A DNA stretch of 32,226 nucleotides, from contig CADCBQ010000007.1 in NCBI GenBank assembly GCA_902799745.1, positions 72,088 through 104,313 of the forward strand. The letters are read 5' to 3'. Positions 7,781-16,422 of this stretch are shown here, in pieces. The notes beneath the pieces were generated by a model, which made no database searches, was not told the origin of the DNA, and saw only the letters and a program-made list of their open reading frames with translations. Source of the DNA: Fibrobacter succinogenes. Lineage in GTDB: Bacteria > Fibrobacterota > Fibrobacteria > Fibrobacterales > Fibrobacteraceae. Within the stretch, counting starts at the first letter, position 1. The number at the start of each line of letters is the position of its first letter. A program made the position numbers and the translations under genes.

Positions 7781-8985
7781 TGCGAAATGTGAGATGTGTG
7801 ATGATCGAGGACCTTTCAGAAAAACGCTGGTTCATGGGTAAGGGGCGCCAAATCCATTCCGTCGAAGAACTCGACAGTTTCCCCATCGGCGGCACAAAAG
7901 TTTCGATTCTCCAAGTCCGCTTTGAAAGCGACAAAAACGATGAATGCGATTATTACTGCGTCATCGAAGACGAATCCAAAATAGGTGCGGTACTCGCCGA
8001 ATACTTCGGCCCAAAATTTCCAAAAGAAAAATTGCTGCATGCACAGCCCCTGAATGCCGAGCAAAGCAATTCCGCGTTCTACTCCAAGGGTGAATTCTTT
8101 TTCAAGCTGTACCGCCGTTTGCAAGTCGGCGAACACCCCGAAGCAGAAATAATGAAGCACCTAAGCCTAAAAACGGCACAGGGATCCCCCAAGATTGCCC
8201 CGGATTTCTACGGCGATTTCAGCTACTCAAAAAACGGCGAAACACGAACCCTCGGGATTCTCGAAGAACACATTCCCGACGCCCAGAATGCTTGGGAAGT
8301 TTTCACCGACACTAAAAACAACGATGCCGAATTCTACAAAAATGCGGCATTTGAGCTCGGGCGCACGACCGCCCAAATGCACAAGGCGCTCAAAGATCTA
8401 GACGGCACCGCCCCGCAGGCCGAAGAAGTTCCCTTCGACAAATTGATTGCTTTACTGCAGGCAAACGGGAAACAGGATTTGGTGGCGCGAGTGGAAAGCA
8501 TCAGATTGCAGCAAGCCCGGGATGACAAACAAAAAACAAGTGCATCCAGATGCATCGAAGAGTCCCGCGTTCTAGTACCGCAGCGCATTCACGGGGATTA
8601 TCACCTAGGACAGTTGCTTTATAAAGACGGCAAATTCATCGTGCTGGACTTTGAAGGCGAACCGACGCGAACCCTCGAATACAGGCGCAGGCTCCGCTCC
8701 CCCGCCGCCGACATAGCCGGCATGCTCCGCAGCTTCGCCTATGCCAGCGCCGTACGGCAAAATAATGCGACGGAAAAATGCCGCGGCGAAAAAGAATTCG
8801 AGCAAGTCACGGCCGAAGCCTTCTTGCAAGGCTACAGCCAAGAAAGCAGCATTTCCGTACCGCAATTAAAAGAAGAGGCCTCGCCCTATGTACTGGGCAA
8901 GGCCATCTACGAAGCTTGTTACGAGCTAGAATACAGACCCGACTGGTTCTGGATTCCGGAAGCAGCCTTAAAAAGCAGACTCTAA
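7780..8985 (+). CDS. Maltokinase-like protein (ATP-dependent maltose 1-phosphotransferase family)
   Basis: Maltokinase makes maltose 1-phosphate, the donor for GlgE-type alpha-glucan synthesis. The sequence carries the family N-terminal RWFMGKGR (compare RWFAGKGR in trehalose synthase-maltokinase fusions). The kinase catalytic loop IHGDYHLGQLL has HGD at residues 271-273, DFEGEP begins at D290, then LRSPAADIAGMLRSFAYA and a C-terminal YELEYRPDWFWIP. Length is 401 residues if translation begins at the overlapping TAATG. An alternative ATG at 7801 (MIEDLSEKRW) matches relatives slightly better. The gene is stand-alone rather than fused to trehalose synthase, and no glgE is in view. Its stop codon overlaps the convergent queA stop. 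Confidence 0.85.
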   Translation: MRNVRCVMIEDLSEKRWFMGKGRQIHSVEELDSFPIGGTKVSILQVRFESDKNDECDYYCVIEDESKIGAVLAEYFGPKFPKEKLLHAQPLNAEQSNSAFYSKGEFFFKLYRRLQVGEHPEAEIMKHLSLKTAQGSPKIAPDFYGDFSYSKNGETRTLGILEEHIPDAQNAWEVFTDTKNNDAEFYKNAAFELGRTTAQMHKALKDLDGTAPQAEEVPFDKLIALLQANGKQDLVARVESIRLQQARDDKQKTSASRCIEESRVLVPQRIHGDYHLGQLLYKDGKFIVLDFEGEPTRTLEYRRRLRSPAADIAGMLRSFAYASAVRQNNATEKCRGEKEFEQVTAEAFLQGYSQESSISVPQLKEEASPYVLGKAIYEACYELEYRPDWFWIPEAALKSRL

Positions 8986-10028
8986 AGAATCAGCATACCA
9001 TCGCCGTAGCTGAAGAGCTTCATTTTGTTCTCAACCGCCATTTTGTAGGCTTCGAGAGTGTTTTCGCGGCCATAGAAAGCGGACACTAAAAGAATCAACG
9101 AACTTTTCGGCCAGTGGAAATTGGTCAGCAAGCCATCCACAATCTTGTAGCGGTAACCCGGATAGAAGAAAGCGTGGGTCACGCCCTTCTGCGCCTTCAC
9201 GATACCGTTAGCGTCGGCAATCGTTTCGACAACGCGAGTACTCGTGGTACCTACAGTCACCACGCGACCGCCTTCGCGTTTCGCCTTGTTGATGATGTCT
9301 GCGTTTTCCTTGGTGAGTTCGTAATGCTCACCGTGCATCTTGTGCTGGGTAAAGTCTTCCACCGAAATGTTCTGGAAGGTTCCCGGGCCCACATGCAGCG
9401 TGACTTCGGCAACGTAAACGCCCTTCGCCTTCAAGACTTCGAGCATTTCTTCGCTAAAGTGGAGGCTCGCCGTCGGAGCGGCCACGGCACCCGAATACTT
9501 CGCGAAAATCGTCTGGTAAGCAAGCTTATCGTCTTCATCATCAGGGCGGTCAATGTAAGGTGGCAGCGGCACATGGCCTTCGCGATTCATCACCGCTTCG
9601 AGTTCCACAGGCGTTACAGCAAAGCGCAGCACGCGAGCGCCGTCTTCCTTGATATCTTCGACAACCGTCTTGACGCCGGCAATATCGAGTTCGCGACCAA
9701 TCTTGAAAGCCTTACCCGGGCGAACCTGCGCCTCGTAGCGGGCAGAACCGTCTTCAGCCGGAATCAGCGCCTGCACCAAGAGGGTTTCCACTTCGCCGCC
9801 GTGCAAGGTATGGCCGTAAAGACGGGCCGGAATCACCTTCGTGTTATTCACGACCAGGCAATCGCCCGGTTTGAACAAGTCCACAATTTCAGGAGCCTTC
9901 ATGATATGGCGTTCACCGCCATCCTTGGGGCAATGCAAAATACGGGTTTTCCCCTTGCCTGCCGTGCGGCTGGCAATCAGTTCCTTGGGGAATTCAAAAT
10001 TATAGTCAGAAAGATTATGCGATTCCAT
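8982..10028 (-). CDS. queA: S-adenosylmethionine:tRNA ribosyltransferase-isomerase
   Basis: QueA transfers and isomerises the ribosyl part of SAM onto 7-deazaguanine-modified tRNA to make epoxyqueuosine. The 348-residue length is normal. Family signatures are present: SDYNFEFPKELIA near the N-terminus, GDCLVVNNTKVIPARLYG, the HVGPGTFQNI loop, and the C-terminal TNFHWPKSSLILLVSAFYG. It is the last gene of the gltX operon and starts two bases after the WYL regulator gene. Its TAG overlaps the TAA of the convergent maltokinase gene. Confidence 0.97.
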   Translation of the reverse strand: MESHNLSDYNFEFPKELIASRTAGKGKTRILHCPKDGGERHIMKAPEIVDLFKPGDCLVVNNTKVIPARLYGHTLHGGEVETLLVQALIPAEDGSARYEAQVRPGKAFKIGRELDIAGVKTVVEDIKEDGARVLRFAVTPVELEAVMNREGHVPLPPYIDRPDDEDDKLAYQTIFAKYSGAVAAPTASLHFSEEMLEVLKAKGVYVAEVTLHVGPGTFQNISVEDFTQHKMHGEHYELTKENADIINKAKREGGRVVTVGTTSTRVVETIADANGIVKAQKGVTHAFFYPGYRYKIVDGLLTNFHWPKSSLILLVSAFYGRENTLEAYKMAVENKMKLFSYGDGMLIL

Positions 10029-10030
10029 TT

Positions 10031-11014
10031 TTAACGGTCCATTTCGGACAAGGCTTCTTTCAGTTTTTGCTTGACAGTTTCCTTAAGCGAAGCCGGTTTC
10101 AAGATGCGAACATCAGTAGCAACTCCCATAAGCCAAGAAACAAAGTCCGGCGTAACACGGAGCTTCATGTCCACAATCATATTCTTGTTCTTGTCGTAAC
10201 GCTTTGAAATTTCGGGATTAAAGTGGGAACGTTCAAATTGCGTCTGCAACCACCTGTTGCGAATTTCCAGCGAAATATCTTCAGGTTTATCCTTTCCCGT
10301 GTACTTGCCGAAAGCAAACTTGTAATGCGTTGCAGCGTCAAAAACGAACTTCGGCATTGCATGATTTGTTTCCTGCACGTTCTTGATCTGTTCAAACAGG
10401 TAATTTTTGAAGACCTGATTTCCCTTGTCGTCTTCTTCGCCGGCGATCAGGTACAGCGTATCCATTCGCATAATTACCTTAACCGGGTTCACTTCCTTGT
10501 TTTCTTCAACGACCGCGGAATGATCTGTCGCATGGCTATACTGAATCTTGATAGAAAATCCTTCGTGAATAGCCTTGAGCACGCGATTGACCATAGTGTC
10601 TTGCAGCTTATCATCGCTGAACGGGCCATAATCAAGCACATAGTCCGGGTCCGTCGAAATCGCATCAGGCTTAAAGTCTTCGGGATTCGTGGTCTGCATG
10701 GTCTTGATCACTTTATCCAAAAGCTTGACCGTCTTGATATCGGGCGCAGAACTTGTCGGCAGGTTCTTCTTGATTTTTTCAAGCTGCTTGACAACTTCCT
10801 GATTAAAGTTCGCCTCTTTTTCAGTCTGGATAATGTAATAGGTTTCCCCGTTTTCCTTAAACTTGCGAAGACCGCAGTTTTCTTCGTTAATCACTTCCAA
10901 GTGGCGAAAAATAGTACGGGGGCCACAATTCATAAGGCGAGCCAAGTCGTTCACCGTCTGCTTGACTTTCAGCTTATTCTTAATCGCATTGATTTTTTCG
11001 TAACCGGTAGCCAT
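10031..11014 (-). CDS. WYL-domain transcriptional regulator
   Basis: The 327-residue protein begins with a helix-turn-helix of the HTH_11/DeoR-like kind (TVNDLARLMNCGPRTIFRHL). A WYL-type ligand-sensing domain follows, with VNPVKVIMRMDTLYLIAG and the partner strand KNYLFEQIKNV. It ends in a WCX-type segment (VRILKPASLKETVKQKL). WYL regulators usually bind nucleotides or nucleic acids and control defence, DNA-damage or metabolic genes. An excellent TAGGAGG sits just upstream, and its TAG is the stop codon of the preceding zinc-ribbon-BON gene. The gene is thus co-translated with that gene and with queA. The target is unknown; nothing in the operon looks like a defence system. Confidence 0.88.
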   Translation of the reverse strand: MATGYEKINAIKNKLKVKQTVNDLARLMNCGPRTIFRHLEVINEENCGLRKFKENGETYYIIQTEKEANFNQEVVKQLEKIKKNLPTSSAPDIKTVKLLDKVIKTMQTTNPEDFKPDAISTDPDYVLDYGPFSDDKLQDTMVNRVLKAIHEGFSIKIQYSHATDHSAVVEENKEVNPVKVIMRMDTLYLIAGEEDDKGNQVFKNYLFEQIKNVQETNHAMPKFVFDAATHYKFAFGKYTGKDKPEDISLEIRNRWLQTQFERSHFNPEISKRYDKNKNMIVDMKLRVTPDFVSWLMGVATDVRILKPASLKETVKQKLKEALSEMDR

Positions 11015-11023
11015 TGGTACCTC

Positions 11024-12262
11024 CTATACAATTCTCAATCTATTTTCAATAGACGTCGTTTTCACATTTTTCAAAAGCGTCGCCAAAGCAAGTTCCTTTT
11101 GCAAAAGCGATTGGACATGTCCTTCCAGTAAATATTTCCGGTTGTTACAAGAAACTCGAATATTTGCACCGCGCAAAAAAGCACTTGACGAAAGTTCCGT
11201 TTCCACCTTTTGGCAAACATCCACATTCATCGGATCAGACACTTCTGTCACCAGGCAAATCAAGTCGCGCACGCCAGGGATTTCCGACAATCGATTTTCC
11301 AAATCTTTCGGGCGTTCATTTTCAAAACAATGCGCCTCAATTTGGACCTTGCCATCTTGCACATTAACATTATAATCAAACAGCCTTGTACCCGGAAGTT
11401 CAAGTTGCACAAGCACATCTTTTTCAATTTGCTCATCTGTCGTAAACGGCGAAACAAGTACTCGCGTAAAATCAACACACCCGCGAACTTTCGGAATCGC
11501 GTTGATGCATTTTACAATCGCGCGCTGAATCGAAAGGTTCTTGACCAAGCCATTCAAGTAAACAATTCCCTGCCCGACTTCTATTGAAATTTTATCGCAA
11601 TGTTCCGGGAACACCTGCGAAAGCTTGCTTTGGACAGCAGCACAAAGTTTATCGTTCGGCAAATTTTGCGCAAGCGGCGGAAGCGTAATAAAGACAAGGG
11701 TCTTGTCGTTTAGCAATACGACCAATTTGTCTTTTTCGCCATCATTCACCATACCAACGGCCATACCGAACTGGTCACGAATCGCATGGTAAATGTAGTC
11801 ACCCAAAAGAGTCTGGGCGCTTTGTACGGGCAACAAACGATAACCTTCGGGAGACTCCTCGTGTTCAAGCGAGACTCGGGGCATTTCAATATTTTGATAA
11901 GGGCCGCCGTCATAAGTTACAACCAGAATGACCTTGTCAGGCGTCTGGAAAACGCTCTTGATAAGACCAGGCTTGGGCGCACCTTTAAAGTACACCCAGT
12001 TGCCCGCCTTAATGCGATTGTAACCATAGATCTTGGTGTAGTCCTGATTCACATATTCGTGGTCGCAAAAGACGAATTCATTCGAGAACGCCACAAACAT
12101 GGTGCCGCAAGAATCGCAGCAGCACAGCAACGGAACATGCGGTTCCATTCCCCCGAATGTAGAATACGCCTCGCGGGCATATAAGCCATGCTCCGTCACC
12201 TTTTGGCAACGGCGGCAAAAAAGCCCTTGAGTGTACAACCGGTGAGGGAACTGGGAACGCAT
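11024..12262 (-). CDS. Zinc-ribbon protein with three BON-like domains, no export signal
   Basis: This 412-residue protein has an N-terminal zinc-binding module, C16-x2-C19 paired with C49-x2-C52 (C47 and C48 adjacent). A beta-rich middle follows, including RIKAGNWVYFKGAPKPGLIKSV. Three consecutive BON-like repeats lie at about 208-275, 276-345 and 346-412, recognisable by IEVGQGIVYLNGLV, VNVQDGKVQIEAHC and KYLLEGHVQSLLQK. BON domains usually bind membranes in periplasmic proteins such as OsmY, but no signal peptide or membrane segment is present here. The start ATG overlaps the gltX stop (TAATG), and the stop is part of the ribosome site of the WYL regulator gene. Function is unknown; a cytoplasmic regulatory or RNA-linked role is only a guess. 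Confidence 0.75.
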   Translation of the reverse strand: MRSQFPHRLYTQGLFCRRCQKVTEHGLYAREAYSTFGGMEPHVPLLCCCDSCGTMFVAFSNEFVFCDHEYVNQDYTKIYGYNRIKAGNWVYFKGAPKPGLIKSVFQTPDKVILVVTYDGGPYQNIEMPRVSLEHEESPEGYRLLPVQSAQTLLGDYIYHAIRDQFGMAVGMVNDGEKDKLVVLLNDKTLVFITLPPLAQNLPNDKLCAAVQSKLSQVFPEHCDKISIEVGQGIVYLNGLVKNLSIQRAIVKCINAIPKVRGCVDFTRVLVSPFTTDEQIEKDVLVQLELPGTRLFDYNVNVQDGKVQIEAHCFENERPKDLENRLSEIPGVRDLICLVTEVSDPMNVDVCQKVETELSSSAFLRGANIRVSCNNRKYLLEGHVQSLLQKELALATLLKNVKTTSIENRLRIV

Positions 12263-13734
12263 TACTTCATCAAGGGCATCGCCACATCCATGCGGCGGAG
12301 CACTTCTTCCTTACCAATCAGTTCAAACATTTCCCAGAGGCCAGGGCCTGCGGTAACACCAGACACAGCGAGACGCGGAGCACCGACGAGTTCACCGACC
12401 TTGTGGCCGCAACGTTCGGCGAGGTCGTAGAAGCCCTTTTCGATGACCGGGGTCTTGAAATCTTCGATGGAGGCGAGCATGTCGCGCACGAGCGTGGCGA
12501 TTTCCTTGGAGCCTTCGCCAAAGTGCTTCTTGGCACCCTTTTCGTCGTAGGTCGTCGGAGCGACAAAGAAATACACAGCCATGTCGGCGAGGTCCTGCAC
12601 AAAGTGGGCACGCGGTTTGAGCTGCTTCACGATTTCGTCGAGGCGAACTTCCGGTTCCTTGGAGAGGTCGATACCCTTCGCGGCAAGGCCTTCCTTCATG
12701 ATACCCTTGAGCATGCCATCGTCGCACAGGTGAATGTGCTGGCCGTTCATCCACTGCAACTTCTTTTCGTCGAAGCTAGCGGACTTCGGGTTGATGCGTT
12801 CGAGCGTAAAGCTGTCGACCATTTCCTTGATGGTCATGACTTCGCGGTCGTCGCCCGGGTTCCAGCCGAGGAGAGCGAGGTAGTTCACGAGCGTTTCGGG
12901 CAGGTAGCCGAGGTCGCGGAAGTCGCCCACCGAGGCGGCACCCTTACGCTTAGAAAGCTTACCGCCGTTCTTGTCGAGAATCACCGGCAGGTGGCACCAT
13001 ACAGGCGGCTGCCAGCCAAAGGCCTTGTAAAGGAGTTCGTGCTTCGGCGTGGAGCTGATCCATTCATCACCGCGGAGCACGTGCGTCGTACCCATCAGGT
13101 GGTCATCGACGACGCTTGCAAAGTGGTAAGTCGGATAACCGTCGCGCTTGATGAGCACGAGGTCGTCCAAGAGTTCGTTCTGGTAGCTGATGTGGCCACG
13201 AATCATATCGTCGAATTCGGTGACGCCCGTTTCAGGCACCTTAAAGCGAATCACAGCCTTTTCACCGGCGGCAATGCGGGCTTCAGCTTCTTCACGGCTA
13301 ATGTTGCGGCAGTGACGGTCGTAACCGGTGACCGGCACATGAGACTTTTCCTGTTCGGCGCGGACTTCCTGCAAGCGTTCTTCGGAGCAGAAGCAGTAGT
13401 AAGCGTAGCCCGCATCCAAGAGCTTCTTGATTTCGCGGTGGTAAATGTCCAAGCGTTCGCTCTGGAAGTACGGACCGCAGTCGCCTTCGCAACCCGGACC
13501 TTCGTCCCACTGCAGGCCAAGCCACTTGAGGTCGCGCATCAAGTCGTGCAAAGCGGTTTCGTTATAACGCTTACGGTCGGTATCTTCGATACGCAGATAG
13601 AACGTACCGCCCATGTGTTTTGCAAAAAAGTAGTTGTAGATAGCGGTACGAGCACCGCCCACATGCAGGTAGCCCGTCGGGCTCGGGGCAAAACGGACGC
13701 GGACAGGACGGTTAGAATTGCAGTTTTCGCACAT
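12262..13734 (-). CDS. gltX: Glutamyl-tRNA synthetase
   Basis: This class I aminoacyl-tRNA synthetase charges tRNA(Glu). The HIGH-type motif is in FAPSPTGYLHVGGAR (residues 15-29) and the KMSKS-type motif is KLSKRKG (259-265). Length is 490 residues from the ATG at 13734. That start is chosen because AGAGG precedes it by five bases and the upstream extension is not conserved-looking. The N-terminus carries a small extra CxxC-like pair (MCENC). It heads the operon gltX / zinc-ribbon-BON / WYL / queA, linked by a one-base stop-start overlap. Discrimination between a Glu-specific and a non-discriminating (Glu/Gln) enzyme cannot be judged from the window. Confidence 0.97.
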   Translation of the reverse strand: MCENCNSNRPVRVRFAPSPTGYLHVGGARTAIYNYFFAKHMGGTFYLRIEDTDRKRYNETALHDLMRDLKWLGLQWDEGPGCEGDCGPYFQSERLDIYHREIKKLLDAGYAYYCFCSEERLQEVRAEQEKSHVPVTGYDRHCRNISREEAEARIAAGEKAVIRFKVPETGVTEFDDMIRGHISYQNELLDDLVLIKRDGYPTYHFASVVDDHLMGTTHVLRGDEWISSTPKHELLYKAFGWQPPVWCHLPVILDKNGGKLSKRKGAASVGDFRDLGYLPETLVNYLALLGWNPGDDREVMTIKEMVDSFTLERINPKSASFDEKKLQWMNGQHIHLCDDGMLKGIMKEGLAAKGIDLSKEPEVRLDEIVKQLKPRAHFVQDLADMAVYFFVAPTTYDEKGAKKHFGEGSKEIATLVRDMLASIEDFKTPVIEKGFYDLAERCGHKVGELVGAPRLAVSGVTAGPGLWEMFELIGKEEVLRRMDVAMPLMK

Positions 13735-13772
13735 AGAATCCTCTTTTTGTTTATTCCGTGTCAAAAAATAGC

Positions 13773-13800
13773 AATTTACGGAAGAAGCGTTTTTTCGCAA
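13773..13800 (-). promoter_or_regulatory. Possible gltX promoter
   Basis: On the minus strand TTGCGA (13795-13800), a 16-base spacer and TAAATT (13773-13778) lie upstream of the gltX start, leaving a leader of roughly 30 bases that contains AGAGG. The match is imperfect. Confidence 0.4.
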
Positions 13801-13833
13801 GCCGTTATTTCAAAGTTTTCAAAAGAAAATAAA

Positions 13834-13853
13834 CGCACCCCCAAAGGGGTGCG
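13834..13853 (-). terminator. Rho-independent terminator of the lipoprotein gene
   Basis: A perfect 8-bp stem, CGCACCCC with GGGGTGCG, closes a CAAA loop. On the minus strand it is followed by TTTATTTTCTTTT. It stands between the lipoprotein stop and the gltX promoter. Confidence 0.85.
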
Positions 13854-13881
13854 CTAATCATTCCAAGGAGCTTGTGGATGA

Positions 13882-14847
13882 TTATTTGTCAATTCCAGGC
13901 TTCAGCGTATACACATATTCCATATGGTTTCCAAAGACCATGTACTTGGCATCGGCATAAACGCCTTCGTTTTTGAGAGCAAATGCAGAGCGCGTATAGC
14001 AGGCGCAACCTTCGCCCGGTTCTAATTTCACGGATTCCAGTTTCGTCATTTCAGGCTTCACAAATAGCGTATCACCCGAAGGGAACACTTTGGCGTTTGC
14101 AACCTTTTCATCGCAACTGAACGACGCTTCAAAGACCAGCACCACATTTTCGCCATCAACATGCGTTCTTGCAAAGGGAATTGCCTTGCTGGAATCCTTT
14201 TCCGAAAAATCATCCCAGCCATCCACATAAAGGAATTTGTTGCTCAAGAGGTCTTCATTGTCTTCCGTATCGGATCTACAAAGGCCAATCACATCCGTCA
14301 CATCCTGATGCGGAGCGGATTCATCAAATTCCGGAGCATCGGGAATCACGGGCTCTTCAATTTCGGGCCTTACAGGCGCCGGTTCAGAAGTTACTGCAAA
14401 AACATCGCCGGAATACTTGAAATACTTGGCATCGGCATCGCTTGACTTAATACTGAACAGGTGATCCTTGATGCACATGCAGCTTGTCACGGCGGCATCT
14501 TCCAGATTGAACCAGATTTCCAAGGTATCGCCCAATCGCTTAGACTTGAAATCGGCCATAATGTCGCAGTAATCATTCAATTCAGGAACCAAAACCTGAT
14601 AGTTACCTTCTTCGTCTTGAGTCAGATACGCCTTGTCAAGTTCTTCAGAACCAGCCTTTTTAGCCAAGACGCCCAAACCATCGTCAAGGCATTTGCTAGC
14701 CATCTGCAGGTCAACATTTTTATTGGATCCTGCCGCAACATGATTAGCATTAGAAACATGATTCCCGTTAGGATTCGACGTAGAATTGTCGGCACAAGCC
14801 AAAAATGCAAGCGAAACAGCAGCACAACAAGCCAAGACGTTTTTCAT
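13882..14847 (-). CDS. Lipoprotein with two related CxC-containing halves
   Basis: The ATG at 14847 follows AGGAGG and gives a lipoprotein signal ending SLAFLAC, with the lipidated cysteine at residue 18. The 321-residue product is unrecognised but clearly duplicated. Both halves contain a Cys-Asp followed by GDTL: DYCDIMADFKSKRLGDTLEI and SFSCDEKVANAKVFPSGDTL. Both continue to a CxC strand (TSCMCIKDHLFSIK and GEGCACYTRSAFALK) and then DAKY. A Pro/Glu-rich linker (about residues 160-185) joins them. Each half is probably a small beta-sandwich, perhaps with a disulfide. It is likely anchored to the inner leaflet of the outer membrane. It has its own promoter and terminator. Confidence 0.8.
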   Translation of the reverse strand: MKNVLACCAAVSLAFLACADNSTSNPNGNHVSNANHVAAGSNKNVDLQMASKCLDDGLGVLAKKAGSEELDKAYLTQDEEGNYQVLVPELNDYCDIMADFKSKRLGDTLEIWFNLEDAAVTSCMCIKDHLFSIKSSDADAKYFKYSGDVFAVTSEPAPVRPEIEEPVIPDAPEFDESAPHQDVTDVIGLCRSDTEDNEDLLSNKFLYVDGWDDFSEKDSSKAIPFARTHVDGENVVLVFEASFSCDEKVANAKVFPSGDTLFVKPEMTKLESVKLEPGEGCACYTRSAFALKNEGVYADAKYMVFGNHMEYVYTLKPGIDK

Positions 14848-14869
14848 AAAGCCTCCTAAGACATCTTTC

Positions 14870-14898
14870 AATATAAATTAATACGCTATGCAACGCAA
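14870..14898 (-). promoter_or_regulatory. Promoter of the lipoprotein gene
   Basis: On the minus strand TTGCGT (14893-14898), a 17-base spacer and TATATT (14870-14875) are followed by AGGAGG and the ATG at 14847. Confidence 0.6.
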
Positions 14899-15098
14899 GG
14901 GGCTTTACAATTTCTGCAATATCCGGTGTTTTTCGTCACGGGAATCCGGCAAATCTGTAATTACTGTTTTCAAAAAATATTTTTTTGCTTATTTAGCCCT
15001 CAGAACAGGTGATTCCCGGCCAAGCTAGGGCAAACAGGGTGGGAAATATCCCAAATTTTTCTATTTTTGCACCCGCAAAAATTTAAAAGGACACCACT
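14899..15098 (+). other. Leader region of the aminotransferase gene, with hairpin
   Basis: There is no gene here. A hairpin ATTTTTGC-ACCC-GCAAAAAT (15063-15082) lies just before the AAGGAC ribosome site. A weaker GGGA-AATA-TCCC element lies near 15041-15052, and a run of T is found at 14983-14997. The hairpin could modulate translation of the aminotransferase. I see no known riboswitch. Confidence 0.4.
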
Positions 15099-16391
15099 AT
15101 GAACTACAATCCTTTAGCACAGGCTCTGAACGCTGAACTTTCCGCAAACGGCTGCAAAGTTCTCGACATGCTCTCTGAACAGGGCAAGGCGATTTTCTTC
15201 CCCCGCAAGGGAATCCTCGGCCAAGGCGCCGAAGCCAAGGGCTCCGAAATCAACGCTACGATCGGTACCGCCCTCGAAGACGACGGCTCTCCGCTCGTGC
15301 TGGATTGCGTTCTCAAGTCCCTGAATCTGCCCAAGCAGTCCTTCCTGTACGCCCCGAGCTTCGGTAACCCGGACCTCCGCAAGGCCTGGAAGGAACTGGA
15401 CATCAAGAAGAATCCGACGCTTGCCACCAAGAACTTCAGCAATCCGGTGGTGACCGCCGCCCTGACGCACGCCATCAGCTGCGCCGGCTACCTGTTCCTC
15501 GACGCCGGCGACGAAGTGATTATCCCGGACCTGTACTGGGACAACTACGAACTCGTGTTCGAAAACGCCCGTGGCGCCAAGATTAAGACTTTCAATACCT
15601 TCAAGAACGGCGGCTTCGACACTGAAGCCCTCAAGGCCGCTCTCGAAGCTAGCAAGGGTGATAAGAAGGTCGTTCTCCTGAACTTCCCGAACAACCCGAC
15701 AGGCTATACCGCTACCGAAAAGGAAGCCGTCGAAATCGCCAAGATCCTCACCGAATGCGCCGCCAAGGGCAACAAGGTGGTGGCCCTCCTCGATGATGCT
15801 TACTTCGGACTCGTGTACGAAGAAGGCGTGACAAAGGAATCCCTGTTCGTGAAACTTGTGGACGCCCACGAAAACCTCCTCGCTGTCAAGCTCGACGGTC
15901 CGACCAAGGAAGACTACGTATGGGGCTTCCGCGTGGGCTTCATGAGCTTCGGCTTCAAGGGTGCTACCGAAGCACAGCTCAAGGCTCTCGAAGACAAGGC
16001 CGCCGGTACCGTCCGTGGTAACATTTCCAACGCCCCGAGCATCAGCCAGAAGATCCTGCTCGCCGCATTCCAGAGCCCCGAATACCAGCAGCAGAAGCTG
16101 GAAAAGTACGCTGTGCTCAAGAAGCGCTACGACATCATCAAGGAAGTTTTTGCCGCCCATCCGGAATACAAGGACGCCTTTGAACCGATGCCGTGCAACA
16201 GCGGTTACTTTATGTGCATCAAGCCGAAGGGCGTTGACGCAGAACAGCTCCGCGAAAAGCTCATCAAGGACTACAGCACCGGTACGATCATGCTTTCTGG
16301 CCTGATTCGCCTCGCATTCTCTGCCGTGCCGACCGAAAAGCTTCCCAAGCTGTTCGACAATATCTATAATTGCATTTTGAAGATGAAGTAA
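15099..16391 (+). CDS. PLP-dependent aminotransferase, class I/II fold
   Basis: This 430-residue fold-type I aminotransferase has the substrate and cofactor loop NNPTGY (N199) and the downstream acidic strand VALLDDAYFGLVYE. The probable Schiff-base lysine is K270 in GPTKEDYVWGFRVGF, and GFRVG supplies the phosphate-binding arginine. The C-terminal RLAFSAVP contains the substrate carboxylate-binding arginine. Aspartate or aromatic amino acids are plausible substrates, but the subfamily is unassigned. The ATG follows AAGGAC. The citrate synthase gene begins 31 bases downstream with its own strong ribosome site, so the pair likely form an operon linking oxaloacetate/2-oxoglutarate chemistry with the citrate branch. 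Confidence 0.88.
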   Translation: MNYNPLAQALNAELSANGCKVLDMLSEQGKAIFFPRKGILGQGAEAKGSEINATIGTALEDDGSPLVLDCVLKSLNLPKQSFLYAPSFGNPDLRKAWKELDIKKNPTLATKNFSNPVVTAALTHAISCAGYLFLDAGDEVIIPDLYWDNYELVFENARGAKIKTFNTFKNGGFDTEALKAALEASKGDKKVVLLNFPNNPTGYTATEKEAVEIAKILTECAAKGNKVVALLDDAYFGLVYEEGVTKESLFVKLVDAHENLLAVKLDGPTKEDYVWGFRVGFMSFGFKGATEAQLKALEDKAAGTVRGNISNAPSISQKILLAAFQSPEYQQQKLEKYAVLKKRYDIIKEVFAAHPEYKDAFEPMPCNSGYFMCIKPKGVDAEQLREKLIKDYSTGTIMLSGLIRLAFSAVPTEKLPKLFDNIYNCILKMK

Positions 16392-16422
16392 GGTGCGGGA
16401 ATCCGTACCTCCTGGAGGAATA

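Noticed and set aside
10031..12262. WYL regulator plus zinc-ribbon protein as a phage-defence locus
   Set aside because: They are embedded by stop-start overlaps between gltX and queA, with no nuclease, helicase or other defence effector in the operon.
12403..13857. Open frame of 484 codons on the plus strand opposite gltX
   Set aside because: gltX is unambiguous. The shadow lacks motifs and runs across the gltX promoter.
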